Shown here: one piece after another, positions 29,788-34,551 of the stretch | Numbering within the stretch: position 1 is the stretch's first letter | Layout: the number at the start of each line of letters is the position of its first letter | Source of the DNA: Betaproteobacteria bacterium | GTDB lineage: Bacteria; Pseudomonadota; Gammaproteobacteria; Burkholderiales; Casimicrobiaceae | Direction: 5' to 3' | Assembly: GCA_027307095.1 (NCBI GenBank) | Contig: DAHUXO010000191.1 | Location: 1-34,551, forward strand | Length of the DNA: 34,551 bases | Notes under the pieces: model-generated | What the model saw: only the letters and a program-made list of their open reading frames with translations | Told to the model about the DNA's origin: nothing | Database searches by the model: none | Position numbers and translations under genes: made by a program

Positions 29788-30441
29788 ATGGACGCGAGTG
29801 TCGTCGCCGAATACCTGAAGCAGCACCCGGATTTCTTCGAGGACTACGCCGACATCGTAGCCGAGATCTTCGTGCCGCACCCGCACGGCGGCCACGCGAT
29901 CCCGATCGCCGAACGCCAGATCCTCACGCTGCGCGACCGGATTCGCGATCTCGAGCGGCAGCTCGCCGAGCTGGTCCGCCACGGCACCGAGAACGATGTC
30001 ATCAGCGAGAAGCTCCATCGCTCGACGCTCGCGCTGTTCGCCGCGCGCGACCTCGAGACGACGCTGGCCGTTCTGTCGCACAGCCTGAAGGAGGATTTCG
30101 CGGTGCCCCAGGTCGCGATGCGCATCTGGGACGCGGACCCGGGCGAGGCCCGGCTTCCCGAGCTCGCGGAAGTTTCGACGGAAGTTCGCGACTATGCGGA
30201 CCACCTGCGCGGACCCTACTGCGGCGCCCAGGCGGCAGAGGGGTCGCGCGCGTGGTTCGAGGACGGCGAGTCGCTGGGCTCGTTCGCGTACCTGCCGCTG
30301 CGCACCGAGACCACGTTCGGCGTGCTCGCCCTCGCCAGCCGCGACGCCCAGCGCTTCCATTCCGCGATGGGGACCGTCTACCTGCTGCGCCTCGCCGAGC
30401 TCGCGAGCATGGCGATCGCGCGTTTCCTGCCCGCGTCCTAG
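29788..30441 (+). CDS. DUF484 family protein
   Basis: MDASVVAEYLKQHPDFFEDYADIVAEIFVPHPHGGHAIPIAERQILTLRDRIRDLERQLAELVRHGTENDVISEKLHR; located between dapF and xerC as usual. Confidence 0.92.
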   Translation: MDASVVAEYLKQHPDFFEDYADIVAEIFVPHPHGGHAIPIAERQILTLRDRIRDLERQLAELVRHGTENDVISEKLHRSTLALFAARDLETTLAVLSHSLKEDFAVPQVAMRIWDADPGEARLPELAEVSTEVRDYADHLRGPYCGAQAAEGSRAWFEDGESLGSFAYLPLRTETTFGVLALASRDAQRFHSAMGTVYLLRLAELASMAIARFLPAS

Positions 30442-30451
30442 CGCTCCCGCG

Positions 30452-31381
30452 ATGTCCGCGACCATCGCAGCGCCTGCAGGAACTTCGGAGGAGAACGCGG
30501 CGCTGTTCGACGCGTTCGCCACCCATCTGGCGCCGCGCCCCATCCACACCCGCAGTGCCTACCTGCGCGATGTCGTGCAGCTGCTGTCGCTCGCCGGCAC
30601 TGCGCCCGTCGCGCGGCTGTCGCGGGCCCAGTTGATGCGCCACATCGCGACGCTGCACGGGCGCGGACTTTCGGGGCGGAGCCTCGCGCGGGCCCTGTCG
30701 GCGTGGCGGGCGTTCTATCGTTTCCTGCTGGAGCGCGACCGGTCGCTGGGCGACGATCCCTGCGCGGGCATCAAGGCGCCGAAATCGCCGCGACGGCTGC
30801 CGTCCGCACTGTCGCCCGAGGAGGCCATGCGGCTGGTCACGATCGATGATGCCGATCCGCTGGCGATGCGCGACCGCGCGCTGCTCGAGCTCGCCTATTC
30901 GTCGGGGTTGCGCCTGTCGGAGCTTGCGCAGCTCGACCTCGGGGCCTGCGACCTCGCGGTCGGGGAGGTGCGCGTGCTCGGCAAGGGCAGCAAGGAGCGC
31001 ATCGTGCCGGTGGGAAGCGCGGCACGCGCCGCGATCCAGCGATGGCTCGCGGTCCGGGGCACCCTGGCGGCCGCGGGCGAGACCGCGATGTTCGTCGGCC
31101 GGCCGGGGCGCAGGCTTTCGCCGCGGGCGATCGAGCGCAGGCTCGCGCAGTGGGCCGTCAGGCAAGGCCTGACGCGCCACGTCCACCCGCACATGCTGCG
31201 GCATTCGTTCGCGAGCCATGTGCTGCAGTCGTCGGGCGACCTGCGCGCCGTGCAGGAGATGCTGGGCCACGCGTCGATCGCCAGCACGCAGGTGTACACG
31301 CACCTCGATTTCCAGGCGCTCGCGAAGGTCTACGACGCTGCGCACCCGCGCGCGCGGCGCAGGAAGCGCGGCACGGGCTGA
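30452..31381 (+). CDS. xerC: Site-specific tyrosine recombinase XerC
   Basis: SSGLRLSELAQLDL (Arg I), HVHPHMLRHSFASHVLQSSGDLRAVQEMLGHASIASTQVYTHLDF (HxxR, H, Tyr); dapF-DUF484-xerC context. Confidence 0.95.
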   Translation: MSATIAAPAGTSEENAALFDAFATHLAPRPIHTRSAYLRDVVQLLSLAGTAPVARLSRAQLMRHIATLHGRGLSGRSLARALSAWRAFYRFLLERDRSLGDDPCAGIKAPKSPRRLPSALSPEEAMRLVTIDDADPLAMRDRALLELAYSSGLRLSELAQLDLGACDLAVGEVRVLGKGSKERIVPVGSAARAAIQRWLAVRGTLAAAGETAMFVGRPGRRLSPRAIERRLAQWAVRQGLTRHVHPHMLRHSFASHVLQSSGDLRAVQEMLGHASIASTQVYTHLDFQALAKVYDAAHPRARRRKRGTG

Positions 31382-31398
31382 ATCCGCGCGCAGGCGCT

Positions 31399-32271
31399 TC
31401 AGTCCCGCTTCGGCAGCGCATCGGCGGCGTCGAAGAACGCCGCGATGACGCGGGTGTGGCGCCGCTCGTTCAGGCACACGACGTGCGCGTGCGTCCGCAC
31501 GTCGGCGTCGATGATCGGGACCGTGCGCAGCCGGCGATCGGGAACGAATTCGATCTCCGACACGGCTGAGATGCCGAACCCCTCCAGTGCGGCCTCGCGC
31601 ACCGCCTCCCGGCTGCCGATCTCGATCGCGACGCGAGGCACGACGCCGGAGGCGCGTAGCGCGTCGTCGAGCGCCTTGCGGGTCGTCGATCCGCGCTCGC
31701 GCACGATCATCGGCTCCCCCGCGAGCTCGGCGATCCGGATGCCGCGACGGCGGGCGAAGCGGTGGTCCGTCCGCACGAGGATCACGACGTTGTGCGACCT
31801 GAACGGGGTGAAATGAAGCCGCGGGTCGGCCGCGTAGTGGGCCAGCACCGCGACGTCGGTGTGCCGCTCGAGCAGGCCCTGGACGACCTGCTCCGAGTTG
31901 CCCACGGCGATCGCGAGCTCGATCGCGGGATGGCGCTGCCGGAACGCTCCGAGGATCGCCATCACGTGATAGGGTCCGACGGCGCCCACGCGCAGGTGTC
32001 CGGCGCGCAGCTCGCCGGTGTTCCTGAGCAGTGCCAGCGCTTCTCCCTCCTGCTCGAAGATGCGCTGCGCGATCGCGTAGAGCGCATCGCCCGTGTCGGT
32101 CAGCGCGACGCTCCGCCCGCGACGCAGGAACAGCTCGATGCCGTACGCCGCCTCCAGCGCGCGCACCTGCGAGGTGACGGTCGGCTGGCTCACGTGCAGC
32201 GCCCGCGCGCCCGCGGTGAAGCCGCCGTGACGCGCGACTGCGTAGAACGACCGGAGGTGGGCGAGCCGCAT
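31399..32271 (-). CDS. LysR-family transcriptional regulator, resembling aminoethylphosphonate-associated LysR proteins
   Basis: MRLAHLRSFYAVARHGGFTAGARALHVSQPTVTSQVRALEAAYGIELFLRRGRSVALTDTGDALYAIAQRIFEQ; divergent from an Fe-ADH gene. Confidence 0.88.
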   Translation of the reverse strand: MRLAHLRSFYAVARHGGFTAGARALHVSQPTVTSQVRALEAAYGIELFLRRGRSVALTDTGDALYAIAQRIFEQEGEALALLRNTGELRAGHLRVGAVGPYHVMAILGAFRQRHPAIELAIAVGNSEQVVQGLLERHTDVAVLAHYAADPRLHFTPFRSHNVVILVRTDHRFARRRGIRIAELAGEPMIVRERGSTTRKALDDALRASGVVPRVAIEIGSREAVREAALEGFGISAVSEIEFVPDRRLRTVPIIDADVRTHAHVVCLNERRHTRVIAAFFDAADALPKRD

Positions 32272-32285
32272 AGAAGGATTCTATG
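32269..32285. promoter_or_regulatory. Dyad CATAGAA-GGA-TTCTATG overlapping the lysR start codon
   Basis: Perfect 7-3-7 inverted repeat in the divergent intergenic region; contains a T-N11-A LysR-box-like motif; overlaps a second dyad GATTC-N5-GAATC (32277-32291). Confidence 0.6.
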
Positions 32286-32433
32286 TGAATCGTGCAATTT
32301 TTGTATTGGATGAATGCCAGCGACCCCCGGATACTGTGTCCAAGGCCTGCGGCCGCGGGGAGGCGGCGCGGGCGTCATCGAGCTTTCACGATCCGGTGGA
32401 ACACTGTGCCCTCGCCAGGGGCAGGGGGTGGTC

Positions 32434-33528
32434 GTGTTGCGGTGGACGTTTCACAATCCGGTCGAGGTGACGTTCGGGGAGGACGCGCTCGACCGCCTGC
32501 CGGCAGTGCTCGGCGCGCGGACCGCCGCGCTGGTGACGTTTCCCGAGGCCTCGGCGCTCGGATACGTCGCGCGCGTGTCGCGGTTGCTCGGGCCCGCGCT
32601 CGCAGGCGTCGTCGACGACATTGCGCCGAACCCCGATGTTGCCGAGCTCTCGCGACTGCACGCGCGCTTCAGGCACGAATTCGGACACTGCGACGCGATC
32701 GTCGCGCTGGGCGGCGGCAGCGTGCTGGACACCGCCAAGGTCCTTTCCGTCGACGCCCCGACCGGCGGCTTCCCGGAGCTCGCACGACTGCTCGCGAAGG
32801 GCGTCGCGTTCGTGCCCGGAGGCGTCAAGGCGCTGATCGCCATCCCGACGACCGCAGGCACCGGAAGCGAGGTGACGCCCTGGGCGACGGTCTGGGACCG
32901 GGAGGCCGGACGCAAATATTCACTGCACCTGCGCGAGACCTGGCCCGAGGCGGCGATCGTCGACCCGCGCCTGTCAGCGAGCGCCCCGCGCGCGCTGACG
33001 CTGCAATCCGGCCTCGACGCCCTGTCGCACTCGCTCGAGGCGATCTGGAATGTCAATGCGAACCCGGTGTCGGATTCGCTGGCGGTTTCGGCGGCACGGC
33101 GCATGCGCGCGACGCTGCCGGACCTGGTCGAGAAACTGGACGATTCGCGGCTTCGGTCCGAGGCCGCCCTCGCCGCCCTGGAAGCGGGCCTCGCATTCTC
33201 GAACACCCGCACGGCGCTCGCCCATTCGATCTCCTACGAGATGACGCTGCGACATGGGGTGCCGCACGGCATCGCGTGCTCGTTCACGCTGCCGCTGGTC
33301 CTCGGGCGCGCGATCGGCACGCGGCCCGACCGCGACGCGGTGCTCGCCCGCGTCTTCGACGTACCGCTGGCGAGGGCGCCCGACGAGCTCGCGGCGTGGC
33401 TCGAGCGACTGCAGGTCAGCACCGAATTCACGAGTTATGGCGTAACAGCGGAGGAGTCGCGGGTGCTGGTCGAGTCGGCGCTCGCTGGACCGCGTGGTCG
33501 CAATTTCATCGGGGCGACGCCCGGCTGA
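32434..33528 (+). CDS. Iron-containing alcohol dehydrogenase, phosphonate-metabolism type (putative)
   Basis: RWTFHNPVEVTFGEDALDRLPAVLG...IVALGGGSVLDTAKVLS...AIPTTAGTGSEVTPWATVWD...GLDALSHSLEAIWN...ALAHSISYEMTLRHGVPHGIACSF (metal-ligand His motifs). Start uncertain (GTG 32428 or 32434, or TTG 32437). Confidence 0.85.
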   Translation: MLRWTFHNPVEVTFGEDALDRLPAVLGARTAALVTFPEASALGYVARVSRLLGPALAGVVDDIAPNPDVAELSRLHARFRHEFGHCDAIVALGGGSVLDTAKVLSVDAPTGGFPELARLLAKGVAFVPGGVKALIAIPTTAGTGSEVTPWATVWDREAGRKYSLHLRETWPEAAIVDPRLSASAPRALTLQSGLDALSHSLEAIWNVNANPVSDSLAVSAARRMRATLPDLVEKLDDSRLRSEAALAALEAGLAFSNTRTALAHSISYEMTLRHGVPHGIACSFTLPLVLGRAIGTRPDRDAVLARVFDVPLARAPDELAAWLERLQVSTEFTSYGVTAEESRVLVESALAGPRGRNFIGATPG

Positions 33529-33565
33529 CTCCGGCCGGCACGATCGTTCCGCACAAGGAGGAGCG

Positions 33566-34551
33566 ATGGACTCAGCAATTGCGGGTAATCCCACCGGGCC
33601 GGTAGCCGACGAACGCAGCCGCAAGCTCGTCACGCTGGCGAGCCTGATCGGCACGACGGTCGAGTGGTACGACTTCTTCATCTACGGCACGATCACCGGC
33701 CTGGTCTTCAACAAGCAGTTCTTCCCGAGCGACGACGTGTTCGTGTCGACGATGCTCGCGTACACCGTCTACGCGGTCGGCTTCGTCACGCGTCCGGTCG
33801 GCGGCATCCTGTTCGGCCATTTCGGCGACCGCATCGGACGCAAGCCGCTGCTGGTGATCACGCTGCTGATCATGGGGATCTCGACGTTCCTGGTCGGGCT
33901 GGTTCCCACGTACGCGTCGATCGGGGTCGCTGCGCCGCTGCTCCTGCTGTTCCTGCGGCTGTTGCAGGGCATCGGGCTGGGTGGCGAGTGGGGCGGTGCA
34001 GTGCTGATGTCGTTCGAATACGCCCCCCGCGAGCGGCGCGGCTTCTACGCCTGCTTCCCGCAGGTGGGCCTCGCGATCGGGCTCTGCCTCGCCACCGGGG
34101 TGGTCGCGCTGCTGTCGTCGACGCTGACGGACAATGCATTCCAGTCGTGGGGCTGGCGCGTCGCGTTCCTGATCTCGATCGTCCTCGTCGGCGTCGGCCT
34201 GTTCGTGCGGTTGCGCATCCTCGAGACGCCCGAGTTCGCGCGCGTGCGCGATGGGCGCAAGATCGTCGCGGTGCCGGTCGGCGAAGTGATCCGCGACTAC
34301 AAGTCGAACGTGCTGCTGGGCTGGGGCGCGCGCTACATCGACGGCGTCGTGTTCAACATCTACGCGGTGTTCACGATCGCCTATCTCGTCGGCATCCTGC
34401 ACTACGACAAGACGGCGATCCTGTCCTCGATCTCGATCGCCGCGTTCGTGCTGATCTTCACCATCCCGGTCTTCTCCCGCCTGTCCGACCGGATCGGGAG
34501 GCGAACCGTCTTCGGCTGGGGCGCGTTCGCCTGCGGGGCAGTCGCCTTCCC
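33566..34551 (+). CDS. MFS transporter, metabolite:H+ symporter (MHS) type; truncated by window edge
   Basis: AAGGAGGAG Shine-Dalgarno just upstream of ATG 33566; RKLVTLASLIGTTVEWYDFFIYGTITGLVFNKQFFPS...GFVTRPVGGILFGHFGDRIGRKPLLVITLLIMG...LQGIGLGGEWGGAVLMSFEYAPRERRGFYACFPQVGLAIGL. Not in the ORF track because its stop lies outside the window. Confidence 0.92.
   Translation, partial: MDSAIAGNPTGPVADERSRKLVTLASLIGTTVEWYDFFIYGTITGLVFNKQFFPSDDVFVSTMLAYTVYAVGFVTRPVGGILFGHFGDRIGRKPLLVITLLIMGISTFLVGLVPTYASIGVAAPLLLLFLRLLQGIGLGGEWGGAVLMSFEYAPRERRGFYACFPQVGLAIGLCLATGVVALLSSTLTDNAFQSWGWRVAFLISIVLVGVGLFVRLRILETPEFARVRDGRKIVAVPVGEVIRDYKSNVLLGWGARYIDGVVFNIYAVFTIAYLVGILHYDKTAILSSISIAAFVLIFTIPVFSRLSDRIGRRTVFGWGAFACGAVAF

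Noticed and set aside
29760-34402. Minus-strand ORFs opposite DUF484, xerC and the MFS gene (29758..30549, 30002..31477, 33572..34402)
   Set aside because: All antisense to confidently assigned genes; His/Arg/Gln-rich translations without motifs.

Overview
This is a GC-rich chromosomal segment with a betaproteobacterial-type gene order; the taxonomic call is inferred from gene content and order, not from a search. Most of it is housekeeping: topB (partial) - dprA - LysM protein <-> def - fmt - rsmB - DUF4390 - ntrY - ntrX - kup ><  rpoH - ftsY <-> rsmD - coaD - ferredoxin >< dynamin-like GTPase - mutM <-> TPR protein - lolB - ispE - tRNA-Gln - prs - SDR - hypothetical - rplY - pth - ychF - LEA14-like lipoprotein - dapF - DUF484 - xerC >< LysR <-> Fe-dependent alcohol dehydrogenase - MFS transporter (partial). 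I found no CRISPR array, prophage, IS element or obvious defence island. The signals most worth checking are: (1) a loop-less, perfect 52-bp palindrome next to T4G4-like repeats, directly upstream of an extended -10 promoter for rplY; (2) a perfect CIRCE element upstream of rpoH, overlapping a candidate promoter; (3) an in-frame amber codon splitting ntrY, beside an NtrX whose AAA+ domain is degenerate; (4) a LysR/Fe-ADH/MFS locus resembling phosphonate-catabolism genes, with a dyad covering the regulator's start codon; (5) a 31-residue Arg/Ala-rich insertion inside DprA; (6) a bacterial dynamin-like GTPase with an atypical P-loop. Large ORFs on the opposite strand of these genes are judged to be GC-driven artefacts.
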